Assembly (NCBI GenBank): GCA_023397905.1
Contig: JAEWSZ010000041.1
Span: 1-13,154 of the forward strand
Direction: 5' to 3'
From: Bacillota bacterium
Lineage (GTDB): Bacteria > Bacillota > Clostridia > Acetivibrionales > DSM-1351
Length of the DNA stretch: 13,154 nucleotides
A program made the translations under genes and the position numbers. The notes beneath the pieces were generated by a model. It did not search any database, had not been told where the DNA came from, and saw nothing but the letters and a program-made list of their open reading frames with translations. The number at the start of each line of letters is the position of its first letter. The stretch's first letter is position 1. Of this stretch, positions 1-6,317 are shown piece by piece.

Positions 1-2
1 CA

Positions 3-503
3 ATCAATGTTGTGGCTGTGATAATTTTAATAGCCGCCGCCGGATTTGTGCTTTACAAGCTCTTTAAATTTGTAGTGGGACTGGCAATCAGGCTCATAAA
101 CTGGCTGAAGGGCGGTGGCGAGCACGTGGAGCGGGTTTCCGAATACGGCCATACCGACGAGAAGCAGAGCCTGATCAACAGAAATATTAAGAACATGGCA
201 AACCGGCTCCAGGCAATGACGGCCGGACTCTTCAACCGGGAAACACCGTACGGCAGGCTGCCTGACGACATTTCAAAAGTACGCAGGCTTTTTAAACACT
301 TCAGCAGCAGCGCCGGGCGGTCCGGGGTAAAAATTACAAACGTATCCACCGCCAGGGAAATATGCGGCCAGGCCACCGGTATATCTCCTGAAGAGGAAGG
401 GCTTAATACTTTAATGGCCGACTGCTACGACAGGGCCCGATATAATGAAGCCGCGCCGTCCCTCCAGGATTTACACAGGCTGGAGGAAAAGCTGCTGAAG
501 TGA
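3..503 (+). CDS. DUF4129-like membrane protein, C-terminal part (5' truncated)
   Basis: The frame is open to the first base of the window, so the true start lies upstream; a GTG at 12 is the first possible internal start but has no visible ribosome binding site. The visible 166 residues begin with a hydrophobic segment (about residues 1-30) that should be a membrane helix, followed by a basic stretch and a soluble tail. The tail has the pattern of the DUF4129 C-terminal domain: an Arg-rich helix (SKVRRLFKHF), a Gly-containing turn, a threonine-rich TNVSTAREICGQ stretch resembling the family's 'TPREY' region, and a final DCYDRARYNE helix. DUF4129 tails often sit on transglutaminase-like membrane proteins, but that part is not visible here. 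The family call is from pattern memory and is moderately sure. The gene converges on the transporter operon with only 30 bp between stops and no clear terminator. Confidence 0.6.
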   Translation: MNVVAVIILIAAAGFVLYKLFKFVVGLAIRLINWLKGGGEHVERVSEYGHTDEKQSLINRNIKNMANRLQAMTAGLFNRETPYGRLPDDISKVRRLFKHFSSSAGRSGVKITNVSTAREICGQATGISPEEEGLNTLMADCYDRARYNEAAPSLQDLHRLEEKLLK

Positions 504-533
504 TGGGGAATGGTTATTATAATTAAAGGTTTA

Positions 534-761
534 TTATAATTGCAGGTGCAGCATTAATTGTGCAATTCCGCTCAGTATGCCTAAACATCCGATACCGATG
601 CAAACCCATCCGACGGCTATTTTTCCTCCGGATAACGGTCTTTTTGAAAGGCTCAGAACAGCTATTCCGGCTATTATCAACAACGCGCCTATAATTATAT
701 TCAGCTGTAAATTGAAGCCTCCGAAGATATTTTCGAGCATATTATCAATAGCTTTTTCCAT
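534..761 (-). CDS. small two-helix membrane protein at the end of the ABC operon
   Basis: This 75-residue protein has a short amphipathic N-terminus (MEKAIDNMLENIFGG) and two hydrophobic segments, roughly residues 19-39 and 48-70, joined by a short Lys/Arg-containing loop (SLSKRPLSGGK). I do not recognise a family. Its start codon overlaps the stop of the permease gene as TAATG, and a GGAGGTGA ribosome binding site lies inside the last codons of that gene, so translation is almost certainly coupled. This coupling is the best evidence that it is a real gene and that it works with the transporter, perhaps as an accessory or stabilising membrane subunit. That role is inference. No intrinsic terminator is visible after its stop. 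Confidence 0.7.
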   Translation of the reverse strand: MEKAIDNMLENIFGGFNLQLNIIIGALLIIAGIAVLSLSKRPLSGGKIAVGWVCIGIGCLGILSGIAQLMLHLQL

Positions 762-1480
762 TATGTCACCTCCATGGAGTTTACTTTTTTCATCAGCATT
801 ACCGCAACAACAATTCCAATAACAACAGTGATATTCATAAAAATAACAGAAGTCATGTCGTTTTTGTTCGTATAACTGGCCGAATTAAACATGATATTAC
901 AAAATAGGGAAGATAACAGTACGGCAGATACGATGGTAGTAGGCACGGATTTTTTTATAAACCCTATACCCGCCGCCACAACGCCGATCTCCGCAGCTGT
1001 CACAGCCATAATTACCGTAACCCTCAGAGCCCGTAATGTCGTTTGTATGGACAGCGTGTCATCAACAAACGGCGAAATAGCTTCCGAAATATTGAATATA
1101 CCGAAGGCCAATAAATTGCAGACAATCATTGCCGCCATTGTAAATAAAAAGACAACCGCCAGTTTGGCAAACAAAACCTTATATCTTTCCACGGGATAGG
1201 AAAAAAGCAATATCGCGCGCTTTTCTTTATATTCTTCTATTATGAATCTTGTGTGCATAATTGATGAAAGAGTTGCAAATACGGCCATACTAAGTATTGA
1301 AAACAGTGAAATAATATTATTGTAATTTGCAAATATTTGAAGATCGGGATCGGGGTCCATATGAGGAGCATATGCAAAAAGATAAATGCAGCAAAGCATT
1401 ACCGCGCATATGATCATGCTTGAAATCACATATGTTTTTATATTGTTGCGTCTAAGTTCCAATCTCATAAGTTTAAGCAA
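761..1480 (-). CDS. ABC-2 type transporter permease
   Basis: The 239-residue protein has six likely membrane helices (about residues 16-36, 52-76, 104-130, 152-175, 180-198 and 211-230) after a short basic N-terminus (LELRRNNIKTY), the usual layout of ABC-2 membrane subunits paired with BcrA-type ATPases. It should form the membrane channel for the ATPase encoded just upstream. The chosen start is a TTG at 1478-1480: a GGAGG lies 8 nt before it, inside the end of the ATPase gene, whereas the next ATG (residue 5) would be about 20 nt away. The gene overlaps the ATPase gene by 8 bp. The segment with EEYKEKRAILLFSYPVERY between helices 2 and 3 fits the cytoplasmic coupling region seen in this family. 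Substrate unknown; antibiotic or peptide export is typical of the family. Confidence 0.85.
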   Translation of the reverse strand: MLKLMRLELRRNNIKTYVISSMIICAVMLCCIYLFAYAPHMDPDPDLQIFANYNNIISLFSILSMAVFATLSSIMHTRFIIEEYKEKRAILLFSYPVERYKVLFAKLAVVFLFTMAAMIVCNLLAFGIFNISEAISPFVDDTLSIQTTLRALRVTVIMAVTAAEIGVVAAGIGFIKKSVPTTIVSAVLLSSLFCNIMFNSASYTNKNDMTSVIFMNITVVIGIVVAVMLMKKVNSMEVT

Positions 1481-2207
1481 GTTTGTTACCTCCGTTCATA
1501 ATATTGAAAAAGTAGTCCTCCAAACCATTGGGAAACTGCTCTATTACATTTGATAAAGCAACTTCTTCAACAATAGTTCCATCCATAATTACGCCGATCG
1601 TATCCGCCACATGTCCGATCTCGCTGAGAATGTGGCTGGACAGGAGTATTGTCATGCCGTATTCACTTTTCAGACGTAAAAATAATTCCCGCATTTCACG
1701 AATTCCCATGGGATCAAGACCGTTAATAGGTTCGTCAAGTATCAGCAATTGGGGTTTATGTATCAGAGCCCTTGCTATCCCTAGTCTCTGACGCATGCCC
1801 AACGAGAATTTGGACACGGACTGGTCATTAGTGGATTTAAGTCCCACCATTTCCAGAGCGGCAGATATATCCAAACCTTTAGTCTCCATATAGGACAAGT
1901 GGATTTCCAGGTTTTCAAACGCCGATAAATGTTCATAAAATACGGGAATCTCAATAATACTGCCGACACTTTTTAAAATCTTGTTTCTGCAGTACACAAC
2001 ATCCATGCCTAAAACCTCGGCTTTCCCTGCGGTCGGTATGAGAAACCCCATAAGCAATTTGAACACTGTTGTTTTTCCGGCTCCGTTTGCACCTAAAAGT
2101 CCATAAATACAGCCTTCCGGAACATTTATATTGCAATTTTTTATTATTTCGGTTCCTGAAAAAGTTTTGATGAGATTTTCAGTCTTTACCGCCATTTTGT
2201 TTTTCAT
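1473..2207 (-). CDS. ABC transporter ATP-binding protein (BcrA/CcmA-type)
   Basis: The 244-residue nucleotide-binding subunit has all motifs in order: Walker A GANGAGKTT at residues 39-47, the signature SLGMRQ at 135-140, Walker B LLILDE at 154-159 with catalytic Glu159, the D-loop GLDP, and the switch His192 in LLSSH. Length is normal for single-domain ABC ATPases of drug and lantibiotic exporters. It energises the ABC-2 permease encoded next. Its ATG overlaps the TetR stop as ATGA, with an AAAGGAA ribosome binding site about 6 nt upstream; a second in-frame Met at residue 5 is possible. It is the second gene of the autoregulated TetR operon. No key residue is missing, so it should be functional. 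Confidence 0.92.
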   Translation of the reverse strand: MKNKMAVKTENLIKTFSGTEIIKNCNINVPEGCIYGLLGANGAGKTTVFKLLMGFLIPTAGKAEVLGMDVVYCRNKILKSVGSIIEIPVFYEHLSAFENLEIHLSYMETKGLDISAALEMVGLKSTNDQSVSKFSLGMRQRLGIARALIHKPQLLILDEPINGLDPMGIREMRELFLRLKSEYGMTILLSSHILSEIGHVADTIGVIMDGTIVEEVALSNVIEQFPNGLEDYFFNIMNGGNKLA

Positions 2208-2860
2208 GGATTATTCCTTTCATATAGTTTTTCAATGAATTTCAAATGATTTGTTATAAGTTCGTCGCTTATAATATCAACGCCCATTTGTTTCATCATC
2301 TGTTGAAGAAATTTCAAACGCATGCTTAAATGGGGTATGTCACACTCAAATATCACATGGTCACACCAGATATTCATGAGCAAAAAGAAAACTTCCGCAC
2401 ATTCGTCGGGAAATTCCGTTGCAATTGAACCGTCTTCAATTCCTTCGCGAATTAAATGTGCAAAAATGGGAGCACTTTTATTTACACAGGCATGCATATT
2501 TGCCATGAGGAAATGCGGGCTTTGAATCCGGGAAGCCATAACGCTGTCCAGGGAGTGCAGCTGTTGGTCTTTCATGTTTCTTTCCAGTATACCCATCAAC
2601 TTTTCTTTGGCGGTAAGCCCATCCATTTCAGCGATCCATTTGTTTACCACCTGGTCTGCATATTCGGACTGCATGTTTATGACCGCGTTAAAAATATCCT
2701 CTTTGGATTTGAAATGGTGGAAAATCGAGCCTTTGGACATTCCTAAAACGTCAACGATGTCTTGCATGCTTGTTTTGTCGTATCCCTTTTCAATAAATAG
2801 TTTTGCAGAAATGGATATAATATTTTCCACCGTTTGTTTGGGGTTGTTTTTGCGTGGCAT
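2204..2860 (-). CDS. TetR/AcrR family transcriptional regulator
   Basis: The 218-residue regulator has an N-terminal TetR helix-turn-helix (about residues 11-51), with the family hallmarks SAKLFIEKGYDKTSMQDI and GMSKGSIFHHFKSKEDIF. The C-terminal all-helical part is the ligand-binding and dimerisation domain and is not diagnostic of any ligand. I chose the ATG at 2860 because AAGGAG lies 8 nt upstream; a longer frame to 2926 would place coding sequence over the promoter and operator. It heads the operon with the ABC ATPase, permease and small membrane protein. The palindrome at 2881-2903 over the start point suggests it represses its own operon, lifted by an exported or toxic compound. The autoregulation is inferred from position. 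Confidence 0.9.
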   Translation of the reverse strand: MPRKNNPKQTVENIISISAKLFIEKGYDKTSMQDIVDVLGMSKGSIFHHFKSKEDIFNAVINMQSEYADQVVNKWIAEMDGLTAKEKLMGILERNMKDQQLHSLDSVMASRIQSPHFLMANMHACVNKSAPIFAHLIREGIEDGSIATEFPDECAEVFFLLMNIWCDHVIFECDIPHLSMRLKFLQQMMKQMGVDIISDELITNHLKFIEKLYERNNP

Positions 2861-2880
2861 GTTATGTTCTCCTTTTAAAG

Positions 2881-2903
2881 TAAAAACCGACCGTTGGTTT
2901 TTA
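2881..2903. promoter_or_regulatory. probable TetR operator (23-bp palindrome)
   Basis: The arms read TAAAAACC and GGTTTTTA around a GACCGTT core; the only mismatched pair is G2889/T2895 about the centre at 2892. The AACC-GACCG-TTGGTT form resembles known operators of TetR-family repressors. It overlaps the last base of the -10 and covers the expected transcription start of the tetR operon. Confidence 0.7.
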
Positions 2904-2931
2904 TTATAACAACCTGATATTACCATGTCAA
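2903..2931 (-). promoter_or_regulatory. consensus sigma-A promoter of the tetR-ABC operon
   Basis: On the minus strand TTGACA (2931-2926) is followed by a 17-bp spacer and TATAAT (2908-2903), a perfect match to the consensus at both hexamers and spacing. Transcription should begin near 2896, inside the palindromic operator. Such a strong promoter makes tight repression by the encoded TetR protein plausible. Confidence 0.8.
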
Positions 2932-3043
2932 TAAAAATATAGGAAAACGGTTATAGCATATTTGTTCTAAAATATATTGAATTGTGCCAGTGCAAGAGGT
3001 AAGATGAATTTGATAAGTTAACAATAGTTTTGAGGTGAAAATC

Positions 3044-3649
3044 ATGTGCGGCAGATTCTTGTTCCTGTCGGATGAGGATTATAATGAAATCAACAGCTTT
3101 ATAGACCAGGTGTCGGAGAAGTATGATCCGGCGCAGGTGGCAAAGGGAGATGCCTTCCCGACAAACTTCATAACCGTCATATATTCACACGGGGGCATGC
3201 GTATACAAAGCGCCGCAAAATGGGGGTTTCCAAATCCCAAAAGCGGAGTGGTCATAAATGCCCGGGCGGAATCCCTGGCAGAAAAGCCCATGTTCAAAAA
3301 TGCTTTTTCTTCGAAGCGCTGTCTGGTGCCTGCAAACGGTTATTATGAATGGCTGGCGCAGGAGGACAGGAAAAAGATCAAATATCTCATCAAAGTCAGA
3401 GAAAAAAAGCTGTTTTATATGGCCGGTCTGTACAATATTTTTGCAGACGGTGAAGGCAACACATCTGCCGCAGTCACCATCATTACGACTCAGGCAAATC
3501 CGGATATTTCATTTATTCACAGCCGGATGCCGGTGATTTTAAAGGAGGAAACGGCAGGCTGCTGGCTTGAGGCGGATAATGAGCCCGGCCGGCTGGAAGG
3601 ACTGCTGGTCCCATATACTGCCGGAGAGCTGGTCAATAATGCGGTGTAA
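3044..3649 (+). CDS. SRAP domain protein (YedK/HMCES type), abasic-site DNA-protein crosslinking
   Basis: The protein begins MCGRF, and Cys2 becomes the N-terminal residue that forms a thiazolidine crosslink with abasic sites in single-stranded DNA in the YedK/HMCES family. The other expected active-site residues are present: Asn72 in INARAE, Glu102 in GYYEW and His159 in HSRMPV. The 201-residue length is usual. A GTG at 3035 is in frame, but it lies inside the GAGGTG ribosome binding site and would bury the essential Cys, so the ATG at 3044 is the start. A weak promoter (TTGAAT at 2977, N17, TAAGAT at 3000) is possible. I see no LexA-type GAAC-N4-GTTC box upstream. No terminator is evident after the stop. 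Confidence 0.92.
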   Translation: MCGRFLFLSDEDYNEINSFIDQVSEKYDPAQVAKGDAFPTNFITVIYSHGGMRIQSAAKWGFPNPKSGVVINARAESLAEKPMFKNAFSSKRCLVPANGYYEWLAQEDRKKIKYLIKVREKKLFYMAGLYNIFADGEGNTSAAVTIITTQANPDISFIHSRMPVILKEETAGCWLEADNEPGRLEGLLVPYTAGELVNNAV

Positions 3650-3739
3650 CAATCTGCGGCTTTTATAAATGTCTTGGCCCGGGCCCATTCCGGATCCATT
3701 TTATATTGAACAGATTTATTAAATCCGTCATATTATTCA

Positions 3740-3768
3740 TTGACAGCAATTTAATAATAGTATATAGT
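3740..3768 (+). promoter_or_regulatory. sigma-A promoter of trmB-like gene and lysA
   Basis: TTGACA at 3740-3745 is followed by a 17-bp spacer and TATAGT at 3763-3768 (one mismatch to TATAAT). It is the only strong promoter seen between the SRAP gene and lysA, giving a leader of roughly 115 nt before the regulator gene. Confidence 0.65.
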
Positions 3769-3790
3769 GGTTTTATATAGAACCACTATA
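3763..3790. promoter_or_regulatory. perfect inverted repeat over the -10 and start point
   Basis: Arms TATAGTGGTT (3763-3772) and AACCACTATA (3781-3790) are exact reverse complements, separated by 8 AT-rich bases. The left arm contains the -10 hexamer, so a bound protein would block RNA polymerase. The TrmB-type regulator encoded 100 bp downstream is the obvious candidate ligand, by inference only. A transcribed hairpin at the 5' end is a less likely reading. Confidence 0.6.
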
Positions 3791-3888
3791 GGACAACCGT
3801 TATGCAGACCATACAGGTCCGGGACAATCAAATCCGTGAGGATTTATTCCGGATACTGGTTTCTGAATCCTGATTCCGGAGGTTTACA

Positions 3889-4584
3889 ATGGATGTAATT
3901 GAGGCTTTAATGCAGGCAGGCTTGACAAAACATGAATCAATGCTCTATGTAACTTTATGCAGAGAGGGCGAATTGACCGGGTATGAGGCTTCCAAAATAA
4001 CTGGGATTCCAAGATCAAATGCATATCTGGGTCTGGCCGGGCTGGCGGATAAGGGAGCGGCATACAGGCTCAACGGCGAAACGGCCAAGTACGCCGCAGT
4101 TCCGGCAGGAGAGCTGGTGGAAAATCTCAAAAGAAAATTTTCACAGGTCATGAAGGTCATTGAGGAGGAAATTCCGCAGGCCAATTCCATGGGTGACAAC
4201 CTGGTCACAATCAGCGGAAGCGAACAGATACTCAATAAAATGAAAAATCTGATAAATCAGGCCAGGTACAGGGTATATATTTCAGTGTCCAGAGAACAGC
4301 TGGAGTATGTGATGGATGAGCTCAAAGCCGCGAGAGACAGAGGAATGAAGGTCGTGATAATCACTTCTGAACATCTGGAGCAGGACAAAATGATCTGCTA
4401 TACCGCCAAAAAACAGTTCGGCAGCGTAAGGCTCATAACCGATTCGGCAAATGTTCTGACAGGGCAGCTAAGCGGAGCCAATCCCACAAGCCTGTTTTCA
4501 ATGAACCCAAATATGGTGGATCTGATAAAGGACTCACTTACCAATGAAATCAAGCTGATAAATATGGACAAAAAGAATAAATAA
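3889..4584 (+). CDS. TrmB family transcriptional regulator
   Basis: The 231-residue protein has an N-terminal winged helix (residues about 5-72), with the TrmB-type pattern LMQAGLTKHESMLYVTL and GYEASKITGIPRSNAYLGL. A helical linker (75-95) is likely a dimerising coiled coil, and a C-terminal alpha/beta domain (105-225) resembles the phospholipase-D-like regulatory domain (RYRVYISVSREQ, MKVVIIT). In TrmB relatives this C-terminal part senses small molecules, often sugars; the ligand here is unknown. GGAGG lies 7 nt before the ATG. The gene is 44 bp from lysA on the same strand, so the two are probably co-transcribed from the promoter at 3740. It may be an autoregulator through the palindrome at 3763. 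Confidence 0.85.
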   Translation: MDVIEALMQAGLTKHESMLYVTLCREGELTGYEASKITGIPRSNAYLGLAGLADKGAAYRLNGETAKYAAVPAGELVENLKRKFSQVMKVIEEEIPQANSMGDNLVTISGSEQILNKMKNLINQARYRVYISVSREQLEYVMDELKAARDRGMKVVIITSEHLEQDKMICYTAKKQFGSVRLITDSANVLTGQLSGANPTSLFSMNPNMVDLIKDSLTNEIKLINMDKKNK

Positions 4585-4628
4585 CATAAATTTTAAAATA
4601 TACAACTAAAATACGGAGGTAGCACAAC

Positions 4629-5873
4629 ATGACTGAATACTATTCTGCAAAAACAAATTTTTACGGCAATTCGGATCCTGAGAAGCTTTTAAAAGAATTT
4701 GGAAGTCCTTTGTACGTCTACAATGAGAAAATATTGAGACAGAAGTGCAGAGATATGAAAAATCTGGTTGATTATCCTCACTTTATACCCAATTATTCAA
4801 TCAAAGCCAATTCAAACCTTCATATCATTAAAACAGTCAGGGAAGAGGGGCTGAGGGCCGACGCCATGTCGGCGGGGGAAATACAGCTGCTGCTGCACGC
4901 GGGATATAAGCCCGAAGAACTTTTCTTCGTTCCCAACAATGTGTCGGAGGCGGAGCTCCGCTATGCCGTCGACAATGGGGTACTGGTAAGCGTTGATTCA
5001 CTGTCGCAGCTGGAGCTTCTGGGAAAGATAAATCCAGGAGGAAAGGCGGCGGTCAGGTTTAATCCGGGAGTCGGCGCAGGGCATCATGAAAAGGTGGTGA
5101 CTGCGGGAAAGAAAACGAAATTCGGAGTTAATATCGACTGTGTGCCCCAGGTAAAGGAAATAGCCGCAAAGTACGGCCTGAAAATATCCGGAATAAACCA
5201 GCATATAGGTTCCCTGTTCATGGAAGGGGATTCGTATATAGAAGGGGTAAAGTCCATACTGGCGGTTGCCGAACATTTTGAAGACATTGATTTTGTAGAT
5301 ATGGGCGGAGGCTTCGGCATACCCTATAACAAGCAGGCCGGGCAGCAGCCCCTGGATCTTGCCGACTTCAGGCAGAAGCTCACAAAAGTGCTGGAAGACT
5401 GGACTGACAGGTATGGAAAGAAAATATTGTTCAAGTCCGAGCCGGGGCGGTATATAGTGGCGGAATGCGGAGTGCTGCTGGGAAAGGTGTACGCTGTCAA
5501 GAACAACTATGGAAACCGGTATGCAGGCACTGATATAGGTTTTAACGTTCTGGCAAGGCCGGTGATGTACGATTCGCACCATGATATCGAAGTGTACAGG
5601 GACGGTAAGCCACAAAATGCGGGAAACACCGAAGAAGTGACAGTCGTGGGAAATATCTGTGAGAGCGGGGATATCATTGCGAAGCACAGAACACTGCCTG
5701 AAATCCATGAAGGGGATATACTGGGAGTCATGGACGCAGGCGCATACGGATTTGCCATGAGTTCAAACTACAACATGCGTTTGAGGCCCGCCGAGGTAAT
5801 GATAAGGGAAAACGGCGACGCGGTGCTCATAAGGCGCAGAGATACCTTTGAGGACCTGATAGCCAATTTATAA
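4629..5873 (+). CDS. lysA: diaminopimelate decarboxylase
   Basis: This 414-residue fold-type III PLP enzyme converts meso-diaminopimelate to lysine, the last step of lysine synthesis. The PLP lysine is Lys59 in YSIKAN, His192 should stack on the cofactor, the phosphate-binding glycine loop is GGGFG (226-230), EPGR is at 271-274, and the second active-site part is CESGD (344-348) with Tyr373 in DAGAYGF. The motif MSSNYNMRLRPAEV near the C-terminus is typical of LysA rather than ornithine or arginine decarboxylases. GGAGGT stands about 8 nt before the ATG. It follows the TrmB-type gene and is followed by only a weak hairpin at 5873-5896. Related decarboxylases of carboxynorspermidine exist, but the CESGD and SSNYN motifs favour lysA. 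Confidence 0.92.
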   Translation: MTEYYSAKTNFYGNSDPEKLLKEFGSPLYVYNEKILRQKCRDMKNLVDYPHFIPNYSIKANSNLHIIKTVREEGLRADAMSAGEIQLLLHAGYKPEELFFVPNNVSEAELRYAVDNGVLVSVDSLSQLELLGKINPGGKAAVRFNPGVGAGHHEKVVTAGKKTKFGVNIDCVPQVKEIAAKYGLKISGINQHIGSLFMEGDSYIEGVKSILAVAEHFEDIDFVDMGGGFGIPYNKQAGQQPLDLADFRQKLTKVLEDWTDRYGKKILFKSEPGRYIVAECGVLLGKVYAVKNNYGNRYAGTDIGFNVLARPVMYDSHHDIEVYRDGKPQNAGNTEEVTVVGNICESGDIIAKHRTLPEIHEGDILGVMDAGAYGFAMSSNYNMRLRPAEVMIRENGDAVLIRRRDTFEDLIANL

Positions 5874-5896
5874 CTCATTGAATTTATAAAATGAGT
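5873..5896 (+). terminator. weak hairpin after lysA
   Basis: ACTCATT (5873-5879) and AATGAGT (5890-5896) form a perfect 7-bp stem with a 10-nt AT-rich loop starting at the lysA stop. It is AT-rich and lacks a proper T-run, so it would be a leaky terminator or an mRNA 3' end stabiliser at best. Confidence 0.3.
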
Positions 5897-5912
5897 AACG
5901 AATTTTGGATTA

Positions 5913-5942
5913 TTGCCATAGAATGTAATGATATCCTATAAA
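5913..5942 (+). promoter_or_regulatory. possible promoter of the 81-residue gene
   Basis: TTGCCA (5913-5918), an 18-bp spacer and TATAAA (5937-5942) match the sigma-A consensus at 4 of 6 and 5 of 6 positions. It would give the small gene its own transcript in addition to read-through from lysA. Confidence 0.4.
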
Positions 5943-5992
5943 ACTTACTGTTCAGATGCGCGCCGAGGCGTATTTGAATTTAAGGAGGCAAT

Positions 5993-6238
5993 ATGAGAGG
6001 TTCGGTACTTGATAATCTTACCTGGCAGGGTAATAGCAAAAAAATGTTTAGGCTGGTCATGGATAATGTTCCTTCGATTTTCATGGGATTGGTCAAGCAT
6101 GAAATTGAAGACTGGATTGTAAAAAACAAGGTTCAGGTGGTTACAGAGGAACTGTGCCTGAAAATGTTTAAAGAAAAAGCTCCCAAGGGTATGATAGATA
6201 AATTAAGCCCAAAACTGGAAAGCTTGAAAACCAAATAA
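5993..6238 (+). CDS. 81-residue protein of unknown function, weakly PCP_red-like
   Basis: The protein is short and soluble, with no signal peptide, membrane helix or Cys pair. A strong AAGGAGG lies only a few bases before the ATG, and the stop is followed directly by a strong hairpin, so it is very likely a real gene. The arrangement of a Trp near the N-terminus, VPSIFMGLVKHEIEDWI in the middle and VTEEL after it recalls the small PCP_red domain, which is found in protochlorophyllide reductase subunits and in stand-alone bacterial proteins. That resemblance is from memory of the pattern and is weak. It lies between lysA and the convergent serine genes, which gives no functional clue. Confidence 0.7.
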   Translation: MRGSVLDNLTWQGNSKKMFRLVMDNVPSIFMGLVKHEIEDWIVKNKVQVVTEELCLKMFKEKAPKGMIDKLSPKLESLKTK

Positions 6239-6253
6239 ATATAAACAAAATTA

Positions 6254-6291
6254 AAGGCGGAGACGGTTGTGATATTTACCGTTTCCGCCTT
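6254..6291. terminator. strong, probably bidirectional terminator between the 81-residue gene and serA
   Basis: AAGGCGGAGACGGT (6254-6267) pairs over 14 positions, with one G-U, to ACCGTTTCCGCCTT (6278-6291) around a 10-nt loop. On the minus strand the stem is followed by a T-rich run (TTTAATTTTG), so it should end the serC-serA transcript. On the plus strand the tail is poor in T, so termination of the small gene there is less certain. Confidence 0.75.
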
Positions 6292-6317
6292 GGCTTCAGG
6301 AGTATGCCGGGTAATGA

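Noticed and set aside
514..541. Direct repeat TTATTATAATT twice, 17 bp apart, between the convergent first genes
   Set aside because: It is short and AT-rich, forms no hairpin with a T-run and partly overlaps a stop codon, so no function can be supported.
2932..3043. Possible LexA box upstream of the SRAP gene
   Set aside because: Only a lone GTTC half-site is present (near 2964); no GAAC-N4-GTTC arrangement was found.
3674..3690. GC-rich palindrome GGCCCGGGCC after the SRAP gene
   Set aside because: It has no loop and no following T-run, so it is not convincing as an intrinsic terminator; it may be chance.
3842..3880. Repeated ATTCCGGA octamer just ahead of the TrmB-type gene
   Set aside because: The second copy includes the GGAGG ribosome binding site, and the repeat is too short to distinguish from chance.
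4998..5708. Long open frame (236 codons) on the minus strand inside lysA
   Set aside because: It is antisense to conserved LysA motifs, has no ribosome binding site and has shadow-frame composition.
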